Positions 1 to 10,227 of a stretch of 64,000 nucleotides of DNA are shown here, piece by piece. The DNA is from Rhizobium sp. BK650 (GTDB taxonomy: Bacteria; Pseudomonadota; Alphaproteobacteria; Rhizobiales; Rhizobiaceae): contig NZ_JACIBK010000002.1 in the NCBI RefSeq assembly GCF_014195325.1, forward strand, positions 62,001-126,000. Reading direction: 5' to 3'. The notes beneath the pieces were generated by a model. That model worked only from the letters and a program-made list of their open reading frames with translations, searched no databases and was not told where the DNA came from. The translations under genes were made by a program, and so were the position numbers. Positions within the stretch are counted from its first letter, which is position 1, and each line of letters opens with the position of its first letter.

Positions 1-1077
1 GGTGCCGAGCGTGGCAACGACGATCGCCTGCGTTTCACCACGGGTAAAGAGGGCCGAACCGTGTGTGCGCGGCAGCAGGCCGACCTCGGCAACGATCGGG
101 CGAACCGTTTCCAGATCGCGTCCATCGATACGGCTCTTGGTGTCGAGAATGTTCCACCGAACGATCTTGGCCTGGAGGTGCTTGAAGATCGCACCGACTT
201 CCTCGGCAGTGTACTTGGCTTCAACGCCTTCCGGCAGGAAGTGGGCCTTGACCTTGGCCTTGACGGCGTCGACCGCGGCGTAGCGATCAGCCTTCTGAGT
301 GATCTTGTAGGCTTCACGAAGCTCGGCTTCGAAATGCTTCAGCATTTCGCCTTCGAGTTCGGAATAGTCTTCCGGCTGGAATTCGCGCGGCTCCTTGGCG
401 GCGACTTCGGCGAGCTTGATGATTGCGTCGAGAACCGGCTGGAAGCCCTTGTGGCCGAACATCACGGCGCCGAGCATGACGTCTTCCGGCAATTCCTTGG
501 CTTCGGATTCAACCATCAGGACAGCGTCATAGGTACCAGCGACGACGAGGTCGAGGCTCGACTCGTCCATCTCGTCGAGATGCGGGTTCAGGACGTATTC
601 GCCATTGATATAGCCGACGCGTGCGCCGCCGACCGGACCCATGAAGGGAATGCCGGAGAGCGTCAGAGCAGCGGAGGTTGCGACCATGGACAGAATGTCC
701 GGGTCGTTTTCGAGGTCATGCTGGACGACGGTAACGACGACCTGCGTATCGTTCTTGTAGCCTTCCGGGAAGAGCGGGCGGATCGGGCGGTCGATCAAGC
801 GGGAGACGAGCGTTTCGTTTTCGCTCGGACGTCCCTCGCGCTTGAAGTAGCCGCCGGGAATCTTGCCGGCTGCATAGGTCTTTTCCTGATAGTTGACCGT
901 CAGCGGGAAGAAGTCCTGACCCGGCTTCGGTGCCTTGGCGGAAACGACGGTCGCGAGAACGACGGTTTCGCCATAGGTGGCGAGTACGGCACCGTCAGCC
1001 TGACGGGCGATCTTGCCGGTTTCGAGCTTGAGCGGGCGGCCGGCCCACTCGATTTCTACAGTATGTGTATCGAACAT
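1..1077 (-). CDS. pnp: Polyribonucleotide nucleotidyltransferase (PNPase), N-terminal part
   Basis: PNPase degrades mRNA 3' to 5' by phosphorolysis and is a core of the bacterial RNA degradosome. The 359 codons present start [19 protein letters not shown], typical of alphaproteobacterial PNPase, and cover the first RNase PH domain (with [20 protein letters not shown] and [20 protein letters not shown]), the all-alpha linker and the start of the second RNase PH domain. The reading frame is still open at base 1, so the KH and S1 RNA-binding domains lie outside the window. It sits downstream of rpsO, the conserved rpsO-pnp order, with a terminator-like hairpin in the 331-bp spacer; read-through or a separate pnp promoter must feed it. 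Confidence 0.97.
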   Translation of the reverse strand, partial: MFDTHTVEIEWAGRPLKLETGKIARQADGAVLATYGETVVLATVVSAKAPKPGQDFFPLTVNYQEKTYAAGKIPGGYFKREGRPSENETLVSRLIDRPIRPLFPEGYKNDTQVVVTVVQHDLENDPDILSMVATSAALTLSGIPFMGPVGGARVGYINGEYVLNPHLDEMDESSLDLVVAGTYDAVLMVESEAKELPEDVMLGAVMFGHKGFQPVLDAIIKLAEVAAKEPREFQPEDYSELEGEMLKHFEAELREAYKITQKADRYAAVDAVKAKVKAHFLPEGVEAKYTAEEVGAIFKHLQAKIVRWNILDTKSRIDGRDLETVRPIVAEVGLLPRTHGSALFTRGETQAIVVATLGT

Positions 1078-1409
1078 GTCTTGTCCTTCAATGCGGCCAA
1101 CGCGCCGTCTCCATCTGGAGCAGCGCAGAGTCGACCGCAATCAGTGTGACGTATCACGGGCAAGACAACGGGAAGCTTTAAGTGGACGATTTCCCCTTGG
1201 AAACCGGGCCAAAGCTCTTGCGAAGCTCTGGCCGAAAGCATCCGGCAATCCTGCCCCATGACAGGTCAACGGTTGGTCTGGCAGATCCGGCCCATCCGGG
1301 CCTGCCGGTATTTCCATCACGCAGATAGCGCGTGCCTGGAAAATGTCATCGGGAACACGGTTCCGAAAACGCATCCGGCGGGCGAAGAGCTTCGCCCGCC
1401 GGAAAATTA
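1078..1409. other. rpsO-pnp spacer (no gene)
   Basis: This 331-bp spacer holds the rpsO terminator hairpin near its right end. I see no credible coding sequence: the short open frames on both strands have no ribosome-binding site and no recognisable protein. In many bacteria the pnp leader is a target for RNase III and PNPase autoregulation, so the remaining 300 bp is probably pnp leader, but no specific processing site can be named from the sequence. Confidence 0.6.
1375..1402 (-). terminator. Hairpin terminator after rpsO
   Basis: A perfect 12-bp stem (CCGGCGGGCGAA at 1375-1386 pairing with 1391-1402) with a 4-nt loop lies 8 bp past the rpsO stop codon. On the minus strand it is followed by ATGCGTTTTC, a weak T-tract, so termination is probably partial and lets some transcription continue into pnp. 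Confidence 0.7.
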
Positions 1410-1679
1410 TTAGCGGCGGATACCCAGGCTGTTGATCAGCTTGGTGTAGCGGCCTTCGTCCTTCTTCTTGAGGTAGTCAAGAAGCGAGCGGCGGCTGGAA
1501 ACGAGCGTCAGCAGACCACGGCGGGAATGGTTGTCCTTCTTGTGGTCCTTGAAGTGTTCTGTCAGGTTGTTGATGCGCTCGGTGAGGATCGCAACCTGGA
1601 CTTCCGGGGAACCGGTATCGCCTTCGGCGGTCGCGTATTCCTTGATCAGCGCAGCCTTGCGCTCAGCAGTGATCGACAT
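1410..1679 (-). CDS. rpsO: 30S ribosomal protein S15
   Basis: S15 is a primary 16S rRNA-binding protein of the small-subunit platform. The 89-residue product has the usual length and the conserved features: [33 protein letters not shown] and [12 protein letters not shown]. An in-frame upstream ATG would add 25 residues, but the start at 1679 is right for the family and has AAAGGAT ahead of it. A plausible promoter (TTTCCA at 1809-1804, 16-bp spacer, TTATAG at 1787-1782, minus strand) lies in the spacer before it. S15 often represses its own translation through a leader structure; I did not identify that structure here. Confidence 0.97.
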   Translation of the reverse strand: MSITAERKAALIKEYATAEGDTGSPEVQVAILTERINNLTEHFKDHKKDNHSRRGLLTLVSSRRSLLDYLKKKDEGRYTKLINSLGIRR

Positions 1680-1829
1680 CGGACAATCCTTTCTATGAGA
1701 GGAGTTAAAGTCGCCAAAAGCCGGGATGTCGTCCAGCCTTGGCCGCGAATGCAATCGGGGGATACCTGATGCTGGCGCTGCCTATAAACCAAATGAGCAG
1801 CGTTGGAAAGAGGGGCGCCCGCAGCCGTT

Positions 1830-2681
1830 TCAGCGGCCCGCAATGGCATTCCGGATCATGGCGTCGTAACCCTCGGGATCCTGCAGCATGGCGAAATGGC
1901 TGGCATCCTTCAGGATGACGAGTTTTGCGCCTGGAATTTCCTTCGCCATTAGTTCTGTATGATCCAGTTTTATCGCCTCGTCGTGGTCGCCAATGGCGAG
2001 TGTGACCGGCACCGTTATCTTGCCGAGGTCGGCTACGGTCCAGGCCGGCTGCGTCGCCCACATCTGCGAGATCTGATTGACGAAACTGTCATATTCGTTC
2101 GGCGTCGGCGACAGCTTCTTGTAATATTCGCCTGCGACATTGATGTAGTCGTTGAAGGTCTTGTTGTTCATGACATCGGCTTTTACGCCGTCGGTAGTCA
2201 CATTTGCTGCCTGGGCGATTACGCGCGTGAGCTTCTCAGGATATTTCATCGCCATGTCGATACCGATGATGCCGCCATCCGACCATCCAACCAGCGTCAC
2301 TTTGCCGATCTTCAGATAGTCGAGGAGTGCCGCATAGTCCGATGTCATCAGGTCATAGCCGAAGGGTCGTTGGCTACGGGTGGAGCGCCCGTGCCCGCGG
2401 CTGTCGGCGACGATGACGAGATGGTCCTTGGCAAAATCGGCGACCTGATGGCCCCAGACATCGGCATTCCCAAGCCCGCCATGGATGAACAGGATCGGTT
2501 CGCCCTCGCCATATTCGGCGTAATACATCTTGATGTCGTTCACATCGGCCATACCGCTCGCCTTCGGCGCCGGCATCGGAGGAAAGGCCGGCAGTTCGGC
2601 CCAACGCTCACCAGCCCCAGCCCCGCCAACCGCGAGAAACAGTGAAAAGAACGTCAGTATTCCAATGGTAATTCTGCGCAT
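1830..2681 (-). CDS. Secreted alpha/beta-fold hydrolase
   Basis: This is a 283-residue alpha/beta hydrolase with an N-terminal signal peptide (MRRITIGILTFFSLFLAVGG), so it probably acts in the periplasm. The oxyanion region ILFIHGGLGNADVW, the nucleophile elbow GWSDGG, the acid in IGDHDE and the histidine in KDASHF are all present, giving an intact Ser-Asp-His triad. Its substrate cannot be told; esterase or peroxidase-like homologues are equally possible. An upstream in-frame ATG at 2738 exists, but the start at 2681 has GGGGAAG just upstream and begins the signal peptide. It is inserted between truB and rpsO, which are neighbours in many genomes. Confidence 0.85.
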   Translation of the reverse strand: MRRITIGILTFFSLFLAVGGAGAGERWAELPAFPPMPAPKASGMADVNDIKMYYAEYGEGEPILFIHGGLGNADVWGHQVADFAKDHLVIVADSRGHGRSTRSQRPFGYDLMTSDYAALLDYLKIGKVTLVGWSDGGIIGIDMAMKYPEKLTRVIAQAANVTTDGVKADVMNNKTFNDYINVAGEYYKKLSPTPNEYDSFVNQISQMWATQPAWTVADLGKITVPVTLAIGDHDEAIKLDHTELMAKEIPGAKLVILKDASHFAMLQDPEGYDAMIRNAIAGR

Positions 2682-2765
2682 ATTCTTCCCCTTTGACGGG
2701 CCGTTATGACCCGCCGGAAAGATATCGCATCGCTGCATTCTGGCAATTGCCGCGATTTGTAGCGC

Positions 2766-3698
2766 TTAGGCGAAAACGCGCTTCGGCCGGAATTCGCCCT
2801 GTCCGATTTCGCCGATGGCGATCAGCCTGCCGCGCGCCGTCGCATAAGCCTCGCTTTCGGCAACCGGCGCGTCACGGCCGCGCACCAGGATCGGATTGCC
2901 CATTTTCAGGCGGTGTGCCTGGTCGTCGCTGACAACAAGGTGTGGCAGGGCCGACAGTGCCTCGCAGGTATCGATCAACAAGGCATCGAGTGCGGCAAGG
3001 CGCTCATCCATGTCCTCGATCTCCTCAAGCGCGGTGAGCTTGGCAAGCGGCACCATCGTCTCTTCGGCGAATGGGGCAACGAAAGTCCGGCGCAGCCCGG
3101 AAATATGGCCGTAGCAGCCGAGCTCGCGGCCGAAATCGCGGGCAAGCGCACGCACATAGGTGCCCTTGCCGCATTCCACTTCGAAATGCGCCGTATTGGC
3201 ATCCGGGCAAGCGAGAAGGGTAAGGCGATGAACCTCGACCTCGCGCGAGGGTATCTGAACCGCCTCACCGTCACGCGCCAGGTCATAGGCGCGTTCACCA
3301 GCGATCTTGATTGCCGAAAACTGTGGCGGCACCTGGCTGATCGTGCCGATATATTTTGGCAGGATGTCGCGGATCTGCTGTTCGGTCGGACGTTTGTCGG
3401 ATGCTTGCGTCACCTCGCCTTCGAGGTCGTCGGTTGCCCGCTCTTCGCCCCAGGTCACAGTAAATTCGTAGATCTTGCGGCCGTCCATCACATAGGGAAC
3501 GGTCTTGGTGGCGTCGCCGAGCGCGATCGGCAACATGCCCGAAGCAAGCGGGTCGAGCGTGCCGGCATGGCCGCATTTCTGCGCCTTATAGAGCCACTTG
3601 ATCTTGGAGACGGCTTCCGTCGAGCCGAAATCCAACGGCTTGTCGAGGATCAGCCAGCCGGAAATCGGGCGGCCCTTGGGTTTGCGTGGTTTGGACAT
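2766..3698 (-). CDS. truB: tRNA pseudouridine(55) synthase TruB
   Basis: TruB converts U55 in the T-loop of nearly all tRNAs to pseudouridine and also acts as a tRNA chaperone. The 310-residue protein has the family motif [12 protein letters not shown] with the catalytic aspartate at about residue 49, then [29 protein letters not shown] and the C-terminal PUA-like part. Its start follows the rbfA stop codon by 11 bp, so it is translated from the same rimP-nusA-infB-rbfA transcript, the conserved arrangement in proteobacteria. Confidence 0.97.
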   Translation of the reverse strand: MSKPRKPKGRPISGWLILDKPLDFGSTEAVSKIKWLYKAQKCGHAGTLDPLASGMLPIALGDATKTVPYVMDGRKIYEFTVTWGEERATDDLEGEVTQASDKRPTEQQIRDILPKYIGTISQVPPQFSAIKIAGERAYDLARDGEAVQIPSREVEVHRLTLLACPDANTAHFEVECGKGTYVRALARDFGRELGCYGHISGLRRTFVAPFAEETMVPLAKLTALEEIEDMDERLAALDALLIDTCEALSALPHLVVSDDQAHRLKMGNPILVRGRDAPVAESEAYATARGRLIAIGEIGQGEFRPKRVFA

Positions 3699-3709
3699 CT
3701 GTTCTTCTG

Positions 3710-4111
3710 TTATTCGTCGTCATTGTCGAGATCGCGGCTCACCTCGGGTGAGCGCAGCAGGTCGTCGATCTTCTTGTAATTGTCGAAGCTAGTATCGTCG
3801 CGGAATCGTACTTCCGGCATGTATTTCATCTGCCTGAGCTGCGGCCCGAGCCGACCCCGGATGAACTTCGCGTTGCGATTCAGCGCATCGATGACGATGC
3901 TGTGGTCGGAAACGCCAAGCGGCGTCACATAGGCTGTGGCGATCTTCAAGTCGGGTGACATGCGCACTTCGGAGATCGAGATCACGGTTGCCTCGATGAT
4001 GTCGTCGCGCACTTCACCACGCTGCAGAACCTGCGTGATCGCTGCGCGAACCTGCTCGCCGACGCGCAGCATTCGCTGCGAGGGTGCCGAGGATGTGGGT
4101 CTTGTTGCCAT
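3710..4111 (-). CDS. rbfA: 30S ribosome-binding factor RbfA
   Basis: RbfA is a KH-like assembly factor that binds immature 30S subunits and helps 16S rRNA 5'-end maturation. The 133-residue protein shows the typical beginning ([19 protein letters not shown]), the [15 protein letters not shown] strand pair and the [15 protein letters not shown] segment, ending in an acidic tail. It lies between infB and truB, as in most proteobacteria. A strong hairpin in the infB-rbfA gap may lower its transcript level relative to infB. Confidence 0.96.
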   Translation of the reverse strand: MATRPTSSAPSQRMLRVGEQVRAAITQVLQRGEVRDDIIEATVISISEVRMSPDLKIATAYVTPLGVSDHSIVIDALNRNAKFIRGRLGPQLRQMKYMPEVRFRDDTSFDNYKKIDDLLRSPEVSRDLDNDDE

Positions 4112-4132
4112 TGTTCTCTATCCCAAACGAAG

Positions 4133-4162
4133 CGGGCGCCGGACTGGATCATCCGGCGCCCG
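4133..4162 (-). terminator. Hairpin in the infB-rbfA gap
   Basis: CGGGCGCCGGA at 4133-4143 pairs perfectly with 4152-4162 (11-bp stem, 8-nt loop), 24 bp beyond the infB stop codon. On the minus strand it is followed by CTTCGTTTGG, a poor T-tract, so it is a leaky terminator or an RNA-stabilising structure inside the operon rather than an operon end. Confidence 0.55.
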
Positions 4163-4186
4163 TCCAAGATTTCAATCGTGATGCGA

Positions 4187-6922
4187 TCAGAGCGTGCGCG
4201 TGATATGCTCGACGCGGAAGCACTCGATCGTGTCGCCGGCGCGGATATCTTCGTAATTCTCGAAGGCCATGCCGCATTCCTGGCCGACTGGCACTTCCGA
4301 GACTTCGTCCTTGAAGCGCTTGAGAGTCTTGAGCTTGCCTTCGTGGATGACCACGTTGTCGCGGATGAGGCGTACGCCCGCACCACGCTCGACCTTGCCT
4401 TCCGTGACGCGGCAACCCGCGACCTTGCCGACCTTGGTGATGTTGAACACCTCCAAGATTTCGGCATTGCCGAGGAAGGTCTCGCGGCGTTCCGGCGACA
4501 GAAGACCCGACATCGCTGCCTTCACGTCATCCACGAGATCGTAGATGATGTTGTAGTAGCGGATTTCGATGCCCTGGCGCTCGGCTAGCGTACGAGCCTG
4601 CGAATTGGCGCGGACGTTGAAGCCGATGATGGCGGCACCGGAAGCCTCTGCCAGCGAAAGATCCGATTCCGTGATGCCGCCGACCGCCGAGTGAACGATA
4701 CGGGCCCGCACCTCGTCGGTGCCGAGCTTTTCGAGAGCACCGGCGATCGCTTCGATCGAACCCTGCACGTCGCCCTTGATAACCAGCGGGAATTCCTTGA
4801 CGCCGGCCGTCTGGAGCTGGCTCATCATCTGTTCCAGCGAGCCGCGCTGGCCCGAATGGCGGGCAGCTGCCTTGTCGCGGGCGAGACGCTGACGATATTC
4901 CGAGATCTCGCGGGCGCGGCTTTCGTTCTCGACGACGGCGAACTTGTCGCCGGCCTGAGGCGTGCCGGAAAGGCCGAGCACCTCGACCGGCATCGCCGGC
5001 GGCGCTTCCTTCACATGCTCCCCCTTGTCGTTGACGAGGGCGCGCACGCGGCCCCAGACATCGCCGGCGACCAAGATCTGGCCAGGCTTCAGGGTACCGT
5101 TCTGAACGAGAACCGTGGCAACCGAGCCACGACCGCGGTCGAGCTGGGCTTCGATGACAGTACCTTCCGCGGTGCGGTTCGGGTTGGCCTTGAGGTCAAG
5201 GATTTCCGCCTGCAGCAGAACAGCTTCCAGGAGCTTGTCGAGGTTCTTGCCGGTCTTGGCGGACACTTCGACGTCAAGCGTTTCGCCGCCCATCGATTCC
5301 ACGAAAACTTCGTGTTGCAGCAACTGGTTGCGCACCTTCTGCGGATCGGCTTCATGCTTGTCGATCTTGTTGATCGCCACGATAATCGGAACACCGGCCG
5401 CCTTGGCGTGATTGATCGATTCGATCGTCTGCGGCATGACGCTGTCGTCGGCGGCCACGACGAGGATTGCAATGTCGGTCGCCTGCGCACCACGGGCACG
5501 CATAGCCGTGAAGGCGGCATGGCCGGGGGTGTCGATGAAGGTGATCTTCTGGCCGTTCTGCTCTACCTGGTAGGCACCGATATGCTGCGTAATGCCGCCG
5601 GCTTCGCCAGCAACCACGTTGGCATGCCGGATGGCATCGAGCAGCGAGGTCTTGCCATGGTCGACGTGACCCATGATGGTCACGACCGGCGGACGTGAAA
5701 CGCGGTCGCCTTCCACGTCGGCAACGTTGAAAATGCCGAGCTCGACATCGGATTCGGAAACGCGCTTGACAGTATGGCCAAATTCGCCGGCGATGAGTTC
5801 TGCAAGGTCGGCGTCGATTACGTCGCCCGGCTTCATCATCTGGCCTTCCTTCATCAGGAACTTGATGACGTCGACGGCGCGTTCAGACATGCGCTGTGAC
5901 AGTTCTTGAATGGTGATGGTCTCCGGCAGAACGACTTCGCGGGAGATCTTCTCACGCGTTTCCTGCATCTGGCTGCGGCGGAACTTTTCCTGCCGGCGGC
6001 GCATGGAAGCGAGCGAACGTCCGCGTGCATTGCCTTCGTCATCCACGTCTGCCGTGGTCACGGTCAGCTTCCCGCGGCGGCGGTCATCCTCACCCTTCGG
6101 GCGGGTTGTTGCGGGCTTTGCTGGTTCCGGACGAATCGGGCGCCCGCGAACTGGCCCGCTGCGCGCAGGGCCGCGATCGTCGTCTTCGGATTCGTCGCGG
6201 CGGCCACGAGCGCCGGTCGGTGCGCCAGGCGCAGGCCGGGCGACGGAAGGCGACGGGGCGGCTTCCGGCCGGCGTGCGGCCGGTGCAGATGGGGGCTGCT
6301 GCGGACGCGGGGTTTCGATACGTGCTTCCGCGGCAGCAGCCGGTGCTTCGGCCACGGCCGCTGCTGTGGCCTCGGCTTGGCGTGCAGCCTCTTCGGCAGC
6401 GCGCAGCTTAGCCTCTTCCGCTTCAGCGGCCCGACGGGCGGTCTCTTCAGCGGCGCGGCGCTTTTCGTCCTCGGCACGACGGATAGCGTCCTGCGCATCA
6501 CGGGCCTGTGCTTCGGCAAGCGCGCGGCGGCGGGCGTCCATTTCCTCGGGTGAGAGATGGTTCAGCACGACGGGGCGCGGACGGTCCTGCTGGCGAGGCT
6601 GCTGGTAGGATTGCTGCGGACGCTGGTTGCTCTGGCCGCCGGGCTGGTGGATGCGCGGAGCCGGACTCGGCTGCTGCGGGCGAGCCTGTACGGGCGCCGG
6701 TGCCGGTTCCGGCGCGCGTACTGGAGCTGAGGGCGCAGGCGTCATCGGCTTTTCATCTTCGGGCCGCATCGGGCGCCGCTTGCGGGTCTCGACAACGACC
6801 GCCTTGGTGCGACCGCGACCCATATCCTGGCGCACGGTACCCTGGCTCATCCCTGATGGTTTCAGGGTGAGGGTCTTCTTCCCCGTTACGCTGAGTGTCT
6901 TGTCGTCGTTGCTATCGGTCAT
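4187..6922 (-). CDS. infB: Translation initiation factor IF-2
   Basis: IF-2 is the GTPase that brings fMet-tRNA to the 30S subunit and promotes subunit joining. The 911-residue protein has a long low-complexity N-terminal half rich in Ala, Pro, Arg and Glu (usual in alphaproteobacteria). The G domain follows, with G1 [10 protein letters not shown]3 DTPGHAAF and G4 NKID, then the C-terminal domains carrying the NVRANSQAR and [15 protein letters not shown] regions. The start at 6922 ([18 protein letters not shown]) has the family N-terminus and an upstream GGAACGGGAACGA; the longer frame to 6973 adds 17 unlikely residues. It lies between the ylxR-type gene and rbfA. Confidence 0.97.
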   Translation of the reverse strand: MTDSNDDKTLSVTGKKTLTLKPSGMSQGTVRQDMGRGRTKAVVVETRKRRPMRPEDEKPMTPAPSAPVRAPEPAPAPVQARPQQPSPAPRIHQPGGQSNQRPQQSYQQPRQQDRPRPVVLNHLSPEEMDARRRALAEAQARDAQDAIRRAEDEKRRAAEETARRAAEAEEAKLRAAEEAARQAEATAAAVAEAPAAAAEARIETPRPQQPPSAPAARRPEAAPSPSVARPAPGAPTGARGRRDESEDDDRGPARSGPVRGRPIRPEPAKPATTRPKGEDDRRRGKLTVTTADVDDEGNARGRSLASMRRRQEKFRRSQMQETREKISREVVLPETITIQELSQRMSERAVDVIKFLMKEGQMMKPGDVIDADLAELIAGEFGHTVKRVSESDVELGIFNVADVEGDRVSRPPVVTIMGHVDHGKTSLLDAIRHANVVAGEAGGITQHIGAYQVEQNGQKITFIDTPGHAAFTAMRARGAQATDIAILVVAADDSVMPQTIESINHAKAAGVPIIVAINKIDKHEADPQKVRNQLLQHEVFVESMGGETLDVEVSAKTGKNLDKLLEAVLLQAEILDLKANPNRTAEGTVIEAQLDRGRGSVATVLVQNGTLKPGQILVAGDVWGRVRALVNDKGEHVKEAPPAMPVEVLGLSGTPQAGDKFAVVENESRAREISEYRQRLARDKAAARHSGQRGSLEQMMSQLQTAGVKEFPLVIKGDVQGSIEAIAGALEKLGTDEVRARIVHSAVGGITESDLSLAEASGAAIIGFNVRANSQARTLAERQGIEIRYYNIIYDLVDDVKAAMSGLLSPERRETFLGNAEILEVFNITKVGKVAGCRVTEGKVERGAGVRLIRDNVVIHEGKLKTLKRFKDEVSEVPVGQECGMAFENYEDIRAGDTIECFRVEHITRTL

Positions 6923-7024
6923 TCGTTCCCGTTCCTTCGGACAGGGAACGATGAAACCATCACACCCTGTCAATCACATACAATCGGTCAATGATATTGG
7001 GGCCGGCTTCCGCCGGTGACCGCA

Positions 7025-7711
7025 TCATTGTTTTTGCTGGCCAGCGCCGCCCGGTGCCCGGGACTGACCGCCGTTACGGTACTGTTCGAGCATCTTTGCG
7101 CGCTTCACTACACCCTCACCTGCCTGCCCTGCAAGCACCGCGGCATGGATAAAAGTATTCTGGCCCATCACCCCTTCCATTTCGCCCTCCGAGAAGAGGC
7201 GGAAGGAAGGTATTTCCTCCTCGGTTTCCATTCCGAGGTGCCAGGCCTTGCGGGCCTGGTCTATTTTTCTGACCCCATCGGCTGCGGCGTCCGTCGAATG
7301 GAACACCGCAAGCGCAGCCCCGCTGCGGATCGCGGCATCCACCTTTGCCGAGCCGGTGACGAGCTGGCCCGCCTTGCGCGCCATGTTCATCATCTGTAGG
7401 AGCTGCTGCAGAAGCAGCCGCTCCACCCGCTCGCCGAGGTCGTCGGCCGCCTTCACATCAGCCTTGAGGGCGCGGGCGAAGAGCTTCTTCGCCACCGCCT
7501 TTTCGACCAGTGACCGATCGATCTTCACCCAGCAGCCGCGTCCCGGCAGCTCACGCTTCAGGTCGGGCACCACCGTCCCGTCAGGGGCAGCTACGAAGCG
7601 GATCAGCTCGTCCGGCGATCCGCTTTCACGTGTCACGATGCACATGCGGCCGTTCACGTCGTAACCTGCAAGATCGTCGTCCTCAGCAGATGCGTGCGGC
7701 CGAACGGTCAT
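7025..7711 (-). CDS. YlxR-family RNA-binding protein with L7Ae-like domain
   Basis: This 228-residue protein joins an N-terminal YlxR (DUF448) domain, seen from RMCIVTRESG and the signature GRGCWVKIDRS, to a C-terminal ribosomal L7Ae/L30e-like segment (MNMARKAGQLVTGSAKVDAAI). Both folds bind RNA. The gene always sits between nusA and infB, and some YlxR proteins modulate RNase P or nucleoid-related transcription, but the role in rhizobia is not established. Its ATG overlaps the nusA stop codon by one base (TAATG), which implies translational coupling. The C-terminal tail is rich in Gly and Gln. Confidence 0.9.
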   Translation of the reverse strand: MTVRPHASAEDDDLAGYDVNGRMCIVTRESGSPDELIRFVAAPDGTVVPDLKRELPGRGCWVKIDRSLVEKAVAKKLFARALKADVKAADDLGERVERLLLQQLLQMMNMARKAGQLVTGSAKVDAAIRSGAALAVFHSTDAAADGVRKIDQARKAWHLGMETEEEIPSFRLFSEGEMEGVMGQNTFIHAAVLAGQAGEGVVKRAKMLEQYRNGGQSRAPGGAGQQKQ

Positions 7712-9315
7712 TATGCGTCCTGCTCGGCAGCGTCGGCTTCAACAGCCTCGGCGTCCTTCGCAAGGTCTTCTTCGGTGATCCAGCCGGCGAGCAGGCGCGC
7801 CTGCACGACCATCTGTTCGGCTTCTACGCGCGAAATATCGAACTTCGAGAATAGGCCCTCGAACTTCTTCGTCTCGCCATTCTTACGCTCGGTCCAGCCG
7901 ACGAGGTCGTCGGCAGCGCAGCCTGCGAAATCCTCGATCGTCTTGATGCCGTCCTCGCCGAGCGCAACCATCATCTGGGCGGTGATGCCGTCGATCTGGC
8001 GCAACTCGTCAGAAACGCCGAGAGCCTTGCGCTTCTCATCCATTTCCGCCTCGAGCTTCTCGAGGAATTCGCGGGCGCGGGTCTGGATTTCCTGCGCCGT
8101 ATCTTCGTCGAAACCGTCGATCGAGGAGATTTCATCGAGATCGACGTAAGCCAGCTCCTCGACAGCGGCGAATCCTTCCGAAGCCAGGACCTGGCCGACC
8201 ATCTCGTCGACGTCGAGCGCGTCCATGAAGAGGTTGGTGCGCTCGTTGAATTCCTTCTGACGGCGCTCCGACTCTTCGGCTTCCGTCATGATGTCGATGT
8301 CCCAGCCCGTCAGCTGCGACGCGAGGCGGACATTCTGGCCGCGGCGGCCGATGGCGAGCGAAAGCTGCTCGTCCGGAACGACCACTTCGATGCGCTCGGC
8401 ATCCTCGTCGAGAACGACCTTGGCGACTTCAGCCGGCTGCAGGGCGTTGACGACGAAAGTCGCCGGGTCCTGCGACCAGGGAATGATGTCGATCTTCTCG
8501 CCCTGAAGCTCGCCGACGACGGCCTGAACGCGCGAACCGCGCATACCGACGCAAGCGCCGACAGGATCGATTGAGCTATCGTTCGAGATCACGGCGATCT
8601 TGGCGCGCGAACCCGGATCGCGGGCAACCGACTTCACCTGGATGATACCGTCGTAGATCTCAGGCACTTCCATGGTGAAGAGCTTCACCATGAACTGCGG
8701 ATGCGTGCGCGACAGGAAGATCTGCGGACCGCGCTGCTCGCGACGGACATCATATACATATGCACGAACGCGATCGCCATAGCGAACGTTCTCGCGCGGA
8801 ATCATCTCGTCACGGCGAATGATGCCTTCGCCGCGGCCGAGATCGACGATGACGTTGCCATATTCGACGCGCTTGACGGTGCCGTTGACGATTTCGCCAA
8901 CACGGTCCTTGAATTCGTCGAACTGGCGGTCACGCTCGGCTTCGCGCACCTTTTGCACGATGACCTGCTTGGCCGATTGTGCGGCGATACGGCCGAAATC
9001 CATCGGCGGCAGCGGATCGGCGATGAAGTCGCCGATGGCGGCGTCGGGGTTGCGGTCGCGGGCCAGCTCCAGCGGGATCTGCGTGGAGTAGTCCTCGGCC
9101 TTCTCGACGACTTCGAGCAGGCGCTGCAGACGGATTTCGCCGGTCTTCGGGTTGATATCGGCGCGGATATTGGATTCGGTACCGTAACGGGAACGCGCCG
9201 CCTTCTGGATGGCATCGGCCATCGCGGCAAGCACGATTTCTCGGTCGATGACCTTTTCGCGCGCCACTGCATCTGCGATCTGCAGAAGTTCGAGCCGGTT
9301 TGCACTGACTGCCAT
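7711..9315 (-). CDS. nusA: Transcription termination/antitermination factor NusA
   Basis: NusA binds RNA polymerase and controls pausing, termination and rRNA antitermination. The 534 residues hold the N-terminal polymerase-binding domain ([13 protein letters not shown]), an S1 domain, two KH domains ([15 protein letters not shown] and [20 protein letters not shown]) and a C-terminal extension with two helix-hairpin-helix acidic repeats. It follows rimP by 60 bp. Because NusA acts at intrinsic terminators, its position just behind the leader terminator upstream of rimP is suggestive of feedback. Confidence 0.97.
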   Translation of the reverse strand: MAVSANRLELLQIADAVAREKVIDREIVLAAMADAIQKAARSRYGTESNIRADINPKTGEIRLQRLLEVVEKAEDYSTQIPLELARDRNPDAAIGDFIADPLPPMDFGRIAAQSAKQVIVQKVREAERDRQFDEFKDRVGEIVNGTVKRVEYGNVIVDLGRGEGIIRRDEMIPRENVRYGDRVRAYVYDVRREQRGPQIFLSRTHPQFMVKLFTMEVPEIYDGIIQVKSVARDPGSRAKIAVISNDSSIDPVGACVGMRGSRVQAVVGELQGEKIDIIPWSQDPATFVVNALQPAEVAKVVLDEDAERIEVVVPDEQLSLAIGRRGQNVRLASQLTGWDIDIMTEAEESERRQKEFNERTNLFMDALDVDEMVGQVLASEGFAAVEELAYVDLDEISSIDGFDEDTAQEIQTRAREFLEKLEAEMDEKRKALGVSDELRQIDGITAQMMVALGEDGIKTIEDFAGCAADDLVGWTERKNGETKKFEGLFSKFDISRVEAEQMVVQARLLAGWITEEDLAKDAEAVEADAAEQDA

Positions 9316-9375
9316 TGTTCTGTTTCTCCGTCCTTGACTACCCGGGTTCCCGTCCCTGGAGCTTGCGTTGATCGG

Positions 9376-9981
9376 TTATTCTTCGTCGTCCGCTTCGTTC
9401 TGGTTCGCAGCCTGCGCCTTTGCCAGCTTGTCGGCGCGCAGTGCATCACGGATCAGATCGTCGGTCAGAATAAGTTTGGCATCGCTGAGCGCGGTGAAGG
9501 GGATGGTGACCTTCTGCTCTTCGCCATAGGCAACCTGATCGCGTTCGATCGTAAACCCTTCGGCGTCCGCTTCGACGATCTTGCCGCGGAAGCGCTTGCG
9601 ATTGCCGATCATGATCGACGTTTCGCACTTCACGAGGTGGCCCTGCCAGCGAGTGAAATCGGATTTCCGCACCAGAGGGCGGTCGATACCCGGCGAAGAC
9701 ACTTCGAGATGATACTCTTTATCGATCGGATCTTCCACATCGAGCACCGGAGAAATCGCCATGGAGACCTGCTCGCAGTCTTCGACGGTCATCGTGCCGT
9801 CGTTCTTCTCGGCCATGACCTGCATCGTCATGCCATTCTGGTTGAGCATGCGGACGCGAATGAGGCGGAAGCCGATGTCGACGAGTACGGGTTCGATAAT
9901 GTCAGCAAGACGCTGGTCAAGCCCGGTCTCGGTGATCAGCCGCGGCTCATGTTGATTGTCTGCGTTTGTCAGATCCGACAA
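9376..9981 (-). CDS. rimP: Ribosome maturation factor RimP
   Basis: RimP is needed for 30S subunit maturation and always precedes nusA. The 201-residue protein contains [16 protein letters not shown], the [14 protein letters not shown] segment and [14 protein letters not shown], all typical. The start is a TTG at 9981 that gives MSDLTNAD; AGGGAGCG sits 7 bases upstream of it, and no ATG is placed better. The TTG start suggests modest translation for the first gene of the operon. The tail is acidic (NEADDEE). Confidence 0.95.
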   Translation of the reverse strand: MSDLTNADNQHEPRLITETGLDQRLADIIEPVLVDIGFRLIRVRMLNQNGMTMQVMAEKNDGTMTVEDCEQVSMAISPVLDVEDPIDKEYHLEVSSPGIDRPLVRKSDFTRWQGHLVKCETSIMIGNRKRFRGKIVEADAEGFTIERDQVAYGEEQKVTIPFTALSDAKLILTDDLIRDALRADKLAKAQAANQNEADDEE

Positions 9982-10026
9982 GCGGTGCGCTCCCTGCGAT
10001 TTCTGGCATTCGGGATGATCGCGCTA

Positions 10027-10059
10027 ATAAAAAAGAGCGGGTCCTTGCGGCCCACTCTT
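10027..10059 (-). terminator. Intrinsic terminator in the rimP-nusA leader (possible attenuator)
   Basis: On the minus strand AAGAGTGGG (10059-10051) pairs with CCCGCTCTT (10041-10033, one G-U pair) around a CCGCAAGGA loop and runs straight into TTTTTTATT. It lies about 20 bp downstream of the predicted start point and 45 bp upstream of rimP, so polymerase must pass it to reach the operon. A 12-codon open frame (MKSGPQGPALFY, 10062-10024) overlaps the hairpin but has no ribosome-binding site. Confidence 0.75.
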
Positions 10060-10085
10060 CATCGTACGATCAAGAATTTGAGTGC

Positions 10086-10114
10086 CATATAGTCCCGTTT
10101 TTTAGAAATTGCAA
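10086..10114 (-). promoter_or_regulatory. Predicted promoter of the rimP-nusA-infB operon
   Basis: The minus strand reads TTGCAA (10114-10109), a 16-bp gap, then CTATAT (10092-10087), close to the rhizobial housekeeping consensus CTTGAC-N17-CTATAT. The start point would fall near 10080, giving a leader of about 100 nt that contains the terminator described at 10027-10059. Confidence 0.55.
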
Positions 10115-10227
10115 GGTCGGACGCGATTCCGCCTCTCCCGCCGCTTCAAGGACGAGCTAACCTATGGCGAGCATCCGTCTTCCGAATATATAGCTATTGA
10201 AGCATAGCGATAAAAGCGGGAGGAAGC

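Noticed and set aside
1141..1374. 77-codon frame in the rpsO-pnp spacer
   Set aside because: No ribosome-binding site, no homology, and it overlaps the probable pnp leader.
10024..10062. 12-codon leader peptide overlapping the rimP leader terminator
   Set aside because: No ribosome-binding site precedes the ATG, and the codons show no run of a regulatory amino acid; kept only as a note in the attenuator entry.
8701..10092. 463-codon plus-strand frame across nusA and rimP
   Set aside because: It overlaps two certain genes on the other strand and runs through the rimP leader terminator.
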